Source of the DNA: Butyrivibrio sp. VCB2006
GTDB taxonomy: Bacteria; Bacillota; Clostridia; Lachnospirales; Lachnospiraceae
NCBI RefSeq assembly: GCF_000420945.1
Contig: NZ_ATVX01000021.1
Coordinates: 1 to 51,690, forward strand
Direction of reading: 5' to 3'
Length of the DNA stretch: 51,690 nucleotides
Made by a program: the position numbers and the translations under genes. The notes under the pieces are model-generated. The model was given only the letters and a program-made list of their open reading frames with translations. It searched no databases and was not told the DNA's origin. Below, in pieces: positions 16,177 through 23,503 of this stretch (position 1 is the first letter of the stretch; the number at the start of each line of letters is the position of its first letter).

Positions 16177-16347
16177 TCACATCTGGTGTCTAACAACCTT
16201 GTATTCGTCGTTGTCCTGATAATACGGACATTCCTTATTTCCCCCGGCCATCATACGGCCATAGTCGTCCTCGTCCATATTTACCATGCAGACGTAGCAC
16301 TCCCAATCTTCATCATATGCATAATTAGCGCATGTATCACAGATCAT
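16177..16347 (-). CDS. 56-residue Cys-rich protein, DUF6472-like
   Basis: A small gene below usual length cut-offs, encoding 56 residues beginning MICDTCANYAYDEDWECYVC and ending RHQM. It has CxxC at 3-6, CxxC at 17-20 and one more Cys at 40 (KECPYY), with many acidic residues, so it could bind a metal such as zinc or iron. I recognise it as resembling DUF6472 proteins of Lachnospiraceae; function is unknown. Its ATG overlaps the stop of the cupin gene (ATGA), the strongest sign that it is real and translated by coupling. The structured element begins at the base after its stop. Confidence 0.8.
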   Translation of the reverse strand: MICDTCANYAYDEDWECYVCMVNMDEDDYGRMMAGGNKECPYYQDNDEYKVVRHQM

Positions 16348-16676
16348 ACAAAATCCTCTCTCATTGGATTAAAGATATCCAGTAAAATTCCGGCTTCAAG
16401 ACAAACACATCCATGTTCAACGCTGTCTGTTTTAAGCATTGTATCGCCGGCTGTTACTACCTTTTTTACTCCATCTATTTCAAATTCAAATTTGCCGCTG
16501 ACAACGTAGGTTATCTGGGTATGAGGATGGTGGTGCAAAGCTCCTACCGCGCCCTTTTCAAAAGTGTTCTCAACACACATAAGATCCTTGTTATAGGCAA
16601 GAACGCGTCTTACCACTCCGTTTCCAAGATCATTTGCATTTACGTCTTCATGAAAAACCCATCTCTCGTCCACCAT
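16344..16676 (-). CDS. Single-domain cupin protein
   Basis: A 110-residue beta-barrel protein. The cupin metal motif is clear: GALHHHPHTQITYVVSGKFEFEIDG (about 45-69) supplies the His/His/Glu-type ligands (the acidic ligand position is Gln here), and the second motif around VEHGCVCLEAG (about 86-96) supplies the late His. Such proteins bind a metal and a small ligand or act as isomerases or dioxygenases. AGGAGG lies three bases before the ATG and six before a GTG at codon 2, so translation may begin at either. It is 27 bases after the RACo-like gene and overlaps the 56-aa gene. Confidence 0.88.
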   Translation of the reverse strand: MVDERWVFHEDVNANDLGNGVVRRVLAYNKDLMCVENTFEKGAVGALHHHPHTQITYVVSGKFEFEIDGVKKVVTAGDTMLKTDSVEHGCVCLEAGILLDIFNPMREDFV

Positions 16677-16703
16677 AAACCTCCTAAGATTAAACTCTTA
16701 ACA

Positions 16704-18323
16704 TTATATATCAAAATTCATTGATTCCACATAGTTTTCAGCAAAGCCTTGCTTATTTACAAGTTCAACAACCTGTGCGCTTGTAGCCATCTCTGATAGC
16801 TCCTCTAGAGACTTTTCTCCCTTTTTAGGATCTTCAAGAAAATCCACCAAAAGATAGAAACAGCCTGCCAGCGCAGCATTCGCTGCCGGCCTTACATATT
16901 TTTCATCAGTTAAAAAGAGTCCTAAATGCCTGATTTTGTCCGGCATAAATCCAATACCATAGCCGCCGCTCACTTCCACAAATTTGGGTTTTCTTCCCTG
17001 CAAAAGCTCCTTTTGAGCTGCAATTAGTGCTGCTTTCCCCAGCTGAACAGCTCTAATATCGCTTTGAGTTATTCGAACAGGCTTCTCTCCGCCTGTTAAC
17101 GGAAAGCCATCTTCAAAATATTTATCCGTCAAAAGACCTGTTTCATCCACTATTTTATTTCTGACAAGCTCCGAAACTGCCTCCAGTACTCCTGTTCCGC
17201 AAATACCTATAGGCTCTTTATCCCTGATTGTTTCTACCTTTACCTGAGGATCTTCCCCATCCATTTCTATATTAACTCTCGAAATAGCCCCGGGAATCGC
17301 TGCTGTTCCGCAGCTGATACCACCGGCCTCAAATACAGGGCCTACGGCCGTGGAAGTAACAAAGAGCTTTTCTCCATCCCAAAATGCCATTTCACCATTG
17401 GTACCAAGATCTAAAAACAGCAAACTGTACTCATGGTGAGTTATATCTATGGAAAAGAGACCGGAAACTATATCCGCTCCCACAAAGGCGGATATACCGG
17501 GAACAAGAATTACCTTTGTTCCGCTCAAAACCTCTATAATATCTTTTCTGTCAGTAAGGTCAAACAGTTCTTCCGCGCTGATGCGTTCTGCTTCGAGGCT
17601 CACTGTATTATAAGGATACTCTCCAAGTCCTGATATATCATAGCCTCGCAGCAAATGCAGCATTGTGGTATTTCCTTCAATGCAGATATAGTCAAGCTTA
17701 GGGACTTCATTTCCTCTTGTCAGACCACATATCATTTCAGCCAGGTCATTTTGTATGCACTTTTGCAAGTCTTCTGCATGTCCTTCTCCGGCTGCGGCAA
17801 TTCTTGAAATCACATCGGCTCCATAGCGTCTTTGATGGTTTACGCCTGAAACCACTTCAAATATTTCTCGCTTTTTATCTGCATTTACGCCGACAAGCAT
17901 AGCTTCCAGAGTGGTGGTTCCTATATCTATGCAGATTCCCCAGCTTACTATCTCATCTCTTTTAAGCCTTCTTTGCGGATTTGTCTTAGGTGTAGGCTTG
18001 GAAACTTCGATTTCTTCCTCTATGTTCCCATAATCTCCCAGGTCTATTTCAGCATCACAGTCCAACACACATCGGCACAAGAGTCTTACTCCATCCTGCA
18101 GTTCTTTATCCGTCAAAAAGCTCTTATCAAGAGAATTGGGAGTTGGTGCTCCACTTATAAATCTGACCTTACATTTTCCGCATCTTCCAAGGCCCCCACA
18201 GGGGTATGAAAAATCAATTTCCGCATCATCAAGAAGCCCCTGCAAACGCCTGCCTTTCGGAGCCTGCAACGACACTACTTTTCCTTTTGTATTAATAGTG
18301 ATTAGCAACTTCTTTTTTTCCAT
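16704..18323 (-). CDS. 2Fe-2S ferredoxin and ASKHA-domain activator, RACo-like
   Basis: The start is taken at the ATG at 18323 (MEKKKLLITI), giving 539 residues. The N-terminal ferredoxin domain has C-x5-C-x2-C (Cys42, 48, 51) and a later Cys pair (LLCRC, 83-85) for a 2Fe-2S cluster. The rest is an ASKHA ATPase-type domain of the DUF4445/RACo family, with IDIGTTTLEAMLV (about 132-144) and LDLGTNGEMA (about 320) phosphate loops. RACo uses ATP to reduce inactive Co(II) corrinoid proteins in methyl transfer. No corrinoid protein or methyltransferase is nearby, so its target is unknown. No ribosome site is visible; a TATCAT box sits just six bases upstream. Confidence 0.88.
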   Translation of the reverse strand: MEKKKLLITINTKGKVVSLQAPKGRRLQGLLDDAEIDFSYPCGGLGRCGKCKVRFISGAPTPNSLDKSFLTDKELQDGVRLLCRCVLDCDAEIDLGDYGNIEEEIEVSKPTPKTNPQRRLKRDEIVSWGICIDIGTTTLEAMLVGVNADKKREIFEVVSGVNHQRRYGADVISRIAAAGEGHAEDLQKCIQNDLAEMICGLTRGNEVPKLDYICIEGNTTMLHLLRGYDISGLGEYPYNTVSLEAERISAEELFDLTDRKDIIEVLSGTKVILVPGISAFVGADIVSGLFSIDITHHEYSLLFLDLGTNGEMAFWDGEKLFVTSTAVGPVFEAGGISCGTAAIPGAISRVNIEMDGEDPQVKVETIRDKEPIGICGTGVLEAVSELVRNKIVDETGLLTDKYFEDGFPLTGGEKPVRITQSDIRAVQLGKAALIAAQKELLQGRKPKFVEVSGGYGIGFMPDKIRHLGLFLTDEKYVRPAANAALAGCFYLLVDFLEDPKKGEKSLEELSEMATSAQVVELVNKQGFAENYVESMNFDI

Positions 18324-18453
18324 AAAAATATGATACACTATCCGCCCAAAATTATCACAAAAATGGTGCATTTTAGGCTGAAATGTGCGAAAATATTAGT
18401 TGCTTAGGTAATTTTTCATTACAGATTATGGGTATGTATGAAAGGAGATAGTT

Positions 18454-19629
18454 ATGGGACTTTTACAGGCAGCTCTTGTGGCTGGTGGCAGCGTACTTGC
18501 TGATCAGTGGAGAGATTATTTCTATTGTCCGGCTCTTTCAAGCGATGTGCTTATGACAAAGGGCGTTAAGAAGGCAGGAAAGGGTAATGACAACATCATT
18601 TCCAATGGTTCAATCATCGCTGTCAATGAAGGCCAGTGTATGATTCTTGTTGACCAGGGACAGATCACAGAAATCTGTGCTGAGGCAGGAGAATTCGTAT
18701 ACGACGTATCAACTGAGCCTTCAATTTTCTATGGTAACCTTGGAGAGAACATTATTGAATCCTTCAAGCAGTTTGGAAAGAGACTTGGTTTTGGCGGAGC
18801 TACAGCCAAGGATCAGCGCGTTTATTTCGTAAATATAAAAGATATTCTCGGCAACAAATACGGCACAGTTAATCCTGTACCATTCCGTGTAGTAGACACA
18901 AATATCGGCCTTGATATGGATGTAAGTCTCAAGTGCCACGGCGAATACAGCTACAAGATTGTTGACCCTGTTCTCTTCTACAAGAATCTTTGCGGAAACG
19001 TTGAAGGTGAGTTTACAAGAGACAGAATCGAATCTCAGCTTAAGTCAGAGCTTCTTACAGCTCTTCAGCCAGCATTTGCCAAGATTTCCGAGATGGGAAT
19101 CCGTTACAGCGCACTTCCCGGACATACAACAGAGATTTCAGATGCACTTAACGAAGTTCTTTCCAAGAAGTGGACTGATTTCTATGGAATCAAGATTTCT
19201 AACTTCGGCGTAAGCTCAGTTACAGCTTCAGAAGAAGATGAAAAGACAATCAAAGAGCTCCAGAGAGCAGGCGCTCTTCGTAATCCTAATATGGCTGCAG
19301 CTACTATCGCAAGTGCTCAGGCACAGGCTATGCAGGATGCCGCAAACAACACTGCTACAGGCCCTATGATGGCATTTGCAGGAATGAACATGGCTCAGCA
19401 GGCAGGCGGAATGAACGCAAACCAGCTCTTCCAGATGGGTGCTCAGCAGGCTCCTCAGATGACAGCTCCTGCAGCAGGCTGGACATGCTCTTGCGGCGCA
19501 GCTAACAACGGCAACTTCTGCACAAACTGTGGAAAGCCAAGACCAGCAGCCGGATGGACCTGCTCCTGCGGTACTGTTAATAATGGTAATTTCTGCACTA
19601 ACTGCGGTACACCACGACCAACAACCTAA
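18454..19629 (+). CDS. SPFH/band 7 protein with two C-terminal zinc ribbons
   Basis: A 391-residue protein. Residues about 1-300 form an SPFH (band 7) domain of the YdjI/virion-core-like type, with EGQCMILVDQGQITEICAEAGEF (about 53-75) and a downstream helical segment. After a Met/Ala/Gln-rich linker there are two near-identical 20-residue zinc ribbons, each of form WTCSCG-x8-FCTNCG followed by PRP. SPFH proteins oligomerise on membranes. AAAGGAG precedes the ATG. It heads a three-gene operon with a zinc-ribbon membrane protein (17 bases later) and a TPM protein, and is divergent from the RACo-like gene. Confidence 0.9.
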   Translation: MGLLQAALVAGGSVLADQWRDYFYCPALSSDVLMTKGVKKAGKGNDNIISNGSIIAVNEGQCMILVDQGQITEICAEAGEFVYDVSTEPSIFYGNLGENIIESFKQFGKRLGFGGATAKDQRVYFVNIKDILGNKYGTVNPVPFRVVDTNIGLDMDVSLKCHGEYSYKIVDPVLFYKNLCGNVEGEFTRDRIESQLKSELLTALQPAFAKISEMGIRYSALPGHTTEISDALNEVLSKKWTDFYGIKISNFGVSSVTASEEDEKTIKELQRAGALRNPNMAAATIASAQAQAMQDAANNTATGPMMAFAGMNMAQQAGGMNANQLFQMGAQQAPQMTAPAAGWTCSCGAANNGNFCTNCGKPRPAAGWTCSCGTVNNGNFCTNCGTPRPTT

Positions 19630-19646
19630 TAGGATTTTGAATAATT

Positions 19647-20708
19647 ATGGCTTTACATGAATATGAATGCCCCGCCTGCGGCGGGGCAATGGAATTTAAT
19701 CCTAAAACTCAGAAGATCAAGTGTCCTTTCTGTGATTCTGAGTTCGATGTTAAGGATTATGTAGCCAACCACAACTCCCAAGGAGCGGCAGAAGCTGCAG
19801 ATGAGTACACAAACCAGAACACTACAGATGACGGACAGCAGTTGTATATCTATAAATGCGGATCCTGCGGCGGAGAAATCCTTGCAACAGAGTCCCTTGG
19901 TTCAACCAAGTGCCCTTTCTGCAGTAATAATGTGGTTGTCAGCGAGAAATTTACTGGTGAGTTTAAACCGGACTACATAATTCCGTTTAAGAGTACAAAA
20001 GAAGATGCCATGAAGACCTACAGGGAACACGTTAAATCCAAAAAGCTTGTCCCCAAGGTATTCCTGGATGAAAACCATATAGATGAAATAAAGGGTGTTT
20101 ATGTTCCGTTCTGGCTTTATGGTGCAACCATGAGCTTTGACGGTATATACGAAGGAACCAAGGTCAGAACCTGGAGTGACAGCAAATATCACTACACAGA
20201 GACCAAGTACTACAATGTACAGAGGGCCGGAACAGAAGACTTCGATTACGTTCCCGCAGATGGTTCCAAGGAAATGCCGGATGATCTCATGGAATCCCTT
20301 GAACCTTTTGATCAGAATGAAATGGTTCCCTTTAATATGGGTTATCTTGCAGGCTTTTTGGCCAACAAATACAATGTTTCCTCAGATGCAATGAAGCCCA
20401 GAGCTATAGAGAGAATGAGTGCCTCCACAGTTGCAGATTTTAAGGCCACCATCAATGGCTATGCTTCTGTAAGACCTCACAGGGAAAATACACAGGTTGT
20501 TAACTCAACCTGCAAATATGCTCTTTACCCTGTGTATATTCTCAACACCACTTGGAAGGGGCAGAATTATCTTTTTGCCATGAACGGTCAGTCCGGTAAA
20601 TTTGTAGGAAATCTGCCATTTAGCTGGGCTCAGGGCCTTAAGTACTACCTGCCTATCGGAGCTATAGCTACGCTTATTTCATTTTTGTTCTATTACTTTG
20701 TACTCTGA
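19647..20708 (+). CDS. Zinc-ribbon protein with C-terminal membrane anchor
   Basis: A 353-residue protein. It starts with two TFIIB-type zinc ribbons: CPACGG...CPFCDS (about 8-31) and CGSCGG...CPFCSN (about 71-91). A central domain (about 105-320) resembles proteins usually encoded beside SPFH/YgcG genes, sometimes annotated as PriA-like or primosomal, which I think is a poor name. One hydrophobic helix ends the protein (about 331-352), placing the ribbons in the cytoplasm. The gene sits between the SPFH and TPM genes in the same direction. Function is unknown; a role in a membrane-bound assembly with the SPFH protein is an inference. Confidence 0.82.
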   Translation: MALHEYECPACGGAMEFNPKTQKIKCPFCDSEFDVKDYVANHNSQGAAEAADEYTNQNTTDDGQQLYIYKCGSCGGEILATESLGSTKCPFCSNNVVVSEKFTGEFKPDYIIPFKSTKEDAMKTYREHVKSKKLVPKVFLDENHIDEIKGVYVPFWLYGATMSFDGIYEGTKVRTWSDSKYHYTETKYYNVQRAGTEDFDYVPADGSKEMPDDLMESLEPFDQNEMVPFNMGYLAGFLANKYNVSSDAMKPRAIERMSASTVADFKATINGYASVRPHRENTQVVNSTCKYALYPVYILNTTWKGQNYLFAMNGQSGKFVGNLPFSWAQGLKYYLPIGAIATLISFLFYYFVL

Positions 20709-20736
20709 TTATTATGCTTAGGTAACGATACAAGTT

Positions 20737-21612
20737 ATGAAAAAAATAAAACAGATAAAAAAATATATAGCATTGGCTATAATGTCAGTTTTGCTGATCA
20801 CTATGCTGATGCCGGCTACTGCCAGCGCTTATAGCAGCGATAGTGAACTATGGGACAGCTATACCATGCCTTCCAAGAGGCAAAAGGAAAGGCTTCTCGA
20901 TAATGCTGAACTTTTAAGTTCCAGTGAAAAAGATGCTCTATTACAGTCCCTTAATTTCATGAGTAATAAGCACAGCTCAAACATAGCCATTCTCACTGTA
21001 TATGACCATTCCGGTTCTATTCAGGACTTTGCTGATGACTATTTTGATTACAATGGTTTTCAGGCTGACTTCAATGGATCAGGTATTTTATTCATGCTCA
21101 GCATGAGTACCAGAGAATGGGCAATCAGCACTCACGGATCAGCTGCTTACGCTTTTACAGATTATGGCCAGGAAAAGCTCATGGACGATATGCTTCCATA
21201 TCTAAGTGACGGGGATTATTATGAGGCGTTTGACACCTTTGTAAATGTAGCAGACCGCTATTTTACACTCTACGAACAGGGAACTCCTTATGATGTGGAC
21301 TACAAGGACACCAGTCCTGCTGCCTTATTCAGAGCATTTCTTATATGCCTTTTGATAGGTTTTGGCGTAGCACTGATTCCACTTATACTCATGAAAATGG
21401 ATCTCACTTCTGTCCACAAGAACTTGAATGCCGCGGGATATCAGATTCACAATGGAATCCATATGACGCTCCACACAGATACCTACCTTAGGTCATCTAC
21501 CTCTCGCACTCCTATAGCTGACAACAGCTCCAGAAGCGGCGGAGGCGGCGGAAGCTCAATGCACATTTCAAGTTCCGGCTCAAGTCATGGCGGAAGCCAC
21601 GGTCATTTCTAA
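20737..21612 (+). CDS. TPM domain-containing membrane protein (YgcG family)
   Basis: A 291-residue protein with a signal peptide (about 1-30, ending in ATASA), an extracytoplasmic TPM domain (about 55-180, including NIAILTVYDHSG and GILFMLSMSTREWAISTHG), one membrane helix (about 193-213), and a C-terminal tail rich in Gly, Ser and His (GGGGGSSMHISS...HGGSHGHF). TPM domains are linked to photosystem repair in plants; bacterial YgcG proteins are of unclear function. It ends the SPFH operon and a terminator follows 24 bases later. Confidence 0.88.
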   Translation: MKKIKQIKKYIALAIMSVLLITMLMPATASAYSSDSELWDSYTMPSKRQKERLLDNAELLSSSEKDALLQSLNFMSNKHSSNIAILTVYDHSGSIQDFADDYFDYNGFQADFNGSGILFMLSMSTREWAISTHGSAAYAFTDYGQEKLMDDMLPYLSDGDYYEAFDTFVNVADRYFTLYEQGTPYDVDYKDTSPAALFRAFLICLLIGFGVALIPLILMKMDLTSVHKNLNAAGYQIHNGIHMTLHTDTYLRSSTSRTPIADNSSRSGGGGGSSMHISSSGSSHGGSHGHF

Positions 21613-21636
21613 ATTTAATACACCATTTAATACATC

Positions 21637-21676
21637 GGACTCGCAGTATTATAAACTGCGGGTCCTTTTCTTTTTA
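21637..21676 (+). terminator. Terminator of the SPFH-TPM operon
   Basis: GGACTCGCAG (21637-21646) pairs with CTGCGGGTCC (21656-21665), followed by TTTTCTTTTT. It sits just before the GTG start of the next gene and rules out the longer frame that begins inside the TPM gene. Confidence 0.92.
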
Positions 21677-21736
21677 TATATTATTAAGTGTTTTTATTAT
21701 CAGTTAGCAGTATACTATAAGGTAGGAGGTCTGTCA

Positions 21737-23503
21737 GTGGATATAAAGCTCAGAATAAGAACACTTCTTCTGACCTTAGGGGCAGTTCTCTTAGTGGGAG
21801 CTGTTATTTCGTTCCTTGGATCAGACAGATTTAAATCTCCAAAGCATTCTAACTACGTTCAGCTAGAGGATGGCTGGACTGTTAGTCATGCTCAAATAAC
21901 TTATTCACCCGATAAACTGACTGAGTCCGATATAGGTATAGCAAACGCCGGCGATATTATCACCTTGTCCAAGGTTCTGGAGGACTATGATGTATCCCCT
22001 GCCACAATTCACTTCAGAAGTATTCTCTCTGCCATAGATATCTACTTAGATGGCGATAAAATATACTCCTTTGGATGGGATTATGTTCAGGATAAACGTA
22101 TGCTTCCAAAAGTTCAGCATTTTGTTAATCTTCCTGATGGTTATGCAGGTAAAGAACTTGTCATCATTTTTTATCCACAGGAGAAGAATGCTTTTTCAGG
22201 ACTATCTCCCATTACCTTGGGAAGCCTTGAAGACATTACCAGAACCATGTCACAGAATGGCCGTTTGTCCCTTTATATTGCTGTATTTCTGGTAATGTTT
22301 GGTGTGATGCTCCTAGCTCTTTCACCTATTCTTATCTTTGAAGGTAACCACGACCTGAGTATTGGATTTAGCGGATTCATTTCCATTCTCTTAGGAACTT
22401 ATATTTTGTGTTTCAACGACCTGTTTTGGTTATTCTCAGATAACCCTTCGTTTTACACATTCCTTGAGTACTTTTCATTATTCCTGATGCCTGCTGCAAT
22501 TCTTATGTTCCTATACACTGCAAGACAAATTCATGGCAGATTCATTACCATGGTTCTTGGGCTGACTAACTTTGGTTTTGCCATAATCACAGCTATACTT
22601 CACTTAACCAACACCATTCATATCTGTCATTTTGTAACAATTCTTCACTTTATAGCTCTTGTTGAGGGAATATATATAATCATTTTTCTTCTGATAACTG
22701 TTTACAAAAGATACAGATATCCTGATGAACTGCATACCAAGAGCATGTCTACCAACATGCTTCTTCTTGGTCTTTTCTTATTCCTTGGCTGCTCGGTTAT
22801 AGACATCGTTAAATTCAATGTCATGAAATTTGCCAGTTCCGGAGAAGTTAATGCCAGCATAAACTTCATGACTGTCGGAGCGCTTCTTTTCATGACATGC
22901 CTTGTGCTGAACTACTTCTTCCACTGTATCGAATTCATCAATGAGTCCAATATGAAAAAACAGCTGGAAGGCCTTGCCTATACAGACAGTCTTACAGGCA
23001 TTTCCAACAGGTCAAAATGCGAGCTTGCCATGGCCGAAATTCAGGGAGAATACAGCATCATCAGTATTGATCTGGATTATCTTAAGTACACAAACGATAA
23101 TTATGGTCACTTAGAAGGTGACAGACTTATTAGCGGATTTGCTGATATTCTTACAAACAGCTTTACTGATGCAAGTCTCGTTGGCCGAATGGGCGGTGAT
23201 GAGTTTATTGTAATTCTTCCATATGTGGATGAGGACAGGCTCCAAAGAGATTTAGACTGTCTTAATGACCTTATGACATTCAGAAACGGCATGGAAAAAC
23301 ATATAAAATTCTCAGCGTCCTATGGCTATGCAACCAGCACGGACGAAAAAATACAAGACAATGTTACAGCACAAAATGTCTACCTGCTGGCTGATGCAAG
23401 AATGTACAAAATGAAGAACGCCCACCACAAGCAGTCTCTTGGGCGTCTTTATGATGATCTGATGAAAAAAGCAGACAAGGAAGGAGGTTTAAATGAGACG
23501 TAA
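21737..23503 (+). CDS. Membrane diguanylate cyclase, 7TM with extracellular jelly-roll domain
   Basis: The start is a GTG at 21737, seven bases after AGGAGG, giving 588 residues. Order: signal anchor (about 8-28); an extracytoplasmic beta domain (about 40-185) whose FRS...IDIYLDGDKIYSFG stretch recalls sugar-binding jelly rolls; seven membrane helices (about 200-425), as in 7TMR-DISM receptors; and a GGDEF domain (about 435-570) with intact RMGGDEF (GGDEF at 486-490), which makes cyclic di-GMP from two GTP. The RxxD inhibitory site five residues before the motif is absent (TDAS instead). It overlaps the next, paralogous gene by 11 bases. Confidence 0.9.
   Translation: MDIKLRIRTLLLTLGAVLLVGAVISFLGSDRFKSPKHSNYVQLEDGWTVSHAQITYSPDKLTESDIGIANAGDIITLSKVLEDYDVSPATIHFRSILSAIDIYLDGDKIYSFGWDYVQDKRMLPKVQHFVNLPDGYAGKELVIIFYPQEKNAFSGLSPITLGSLEDITRTMSQNGRLSLYIAVFLVMFGVMLLALSPILIFEGNHDLSIGFSGFISILLGTYILCFNDLFWLFSDNPSFYTFLEYFSLFLMPAAILMFLYTARQIHGRFITMVLGLTNFGFAIITAILHLTNTIHICHFVTILHFIALVEGIYIIIFLLITVYKRYRYPDELHTKSMSTNMLLLGLFLFLGCSVIDIVKFNVMKFASSGEVNASINFMTVGALLFMTCLVLNYFFHCIEFINESNMKKQLEGLAYTDSLTGISNRSKCELAMAEIQGEYSIISIDLDYLKYTNDNYGHLEGDRLISGFADILTNSFTDASLVGRMGGDEFIVILPYVDEDRLQRDLDCLNDLMTFRNGMEKHIKFSASYGYATSTDEKIQDNVTAQNVYLLADARMYKMKNAHHKQSLGRLYDDLMKKADKEGGLNET

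Noticed and set aside
16102..16509. Plus-strand frame over the structured element and the cupin gene
   Set aside because: It crosses palindromes and lies antisense to the 56-aa and cupin genes.
21587..21736. Upstream extension of the first GGDEF gene
   Set aside because: It starts inside the TPM gene and crosses a strong terminator; the GTG at 21737 has AGGAGG.
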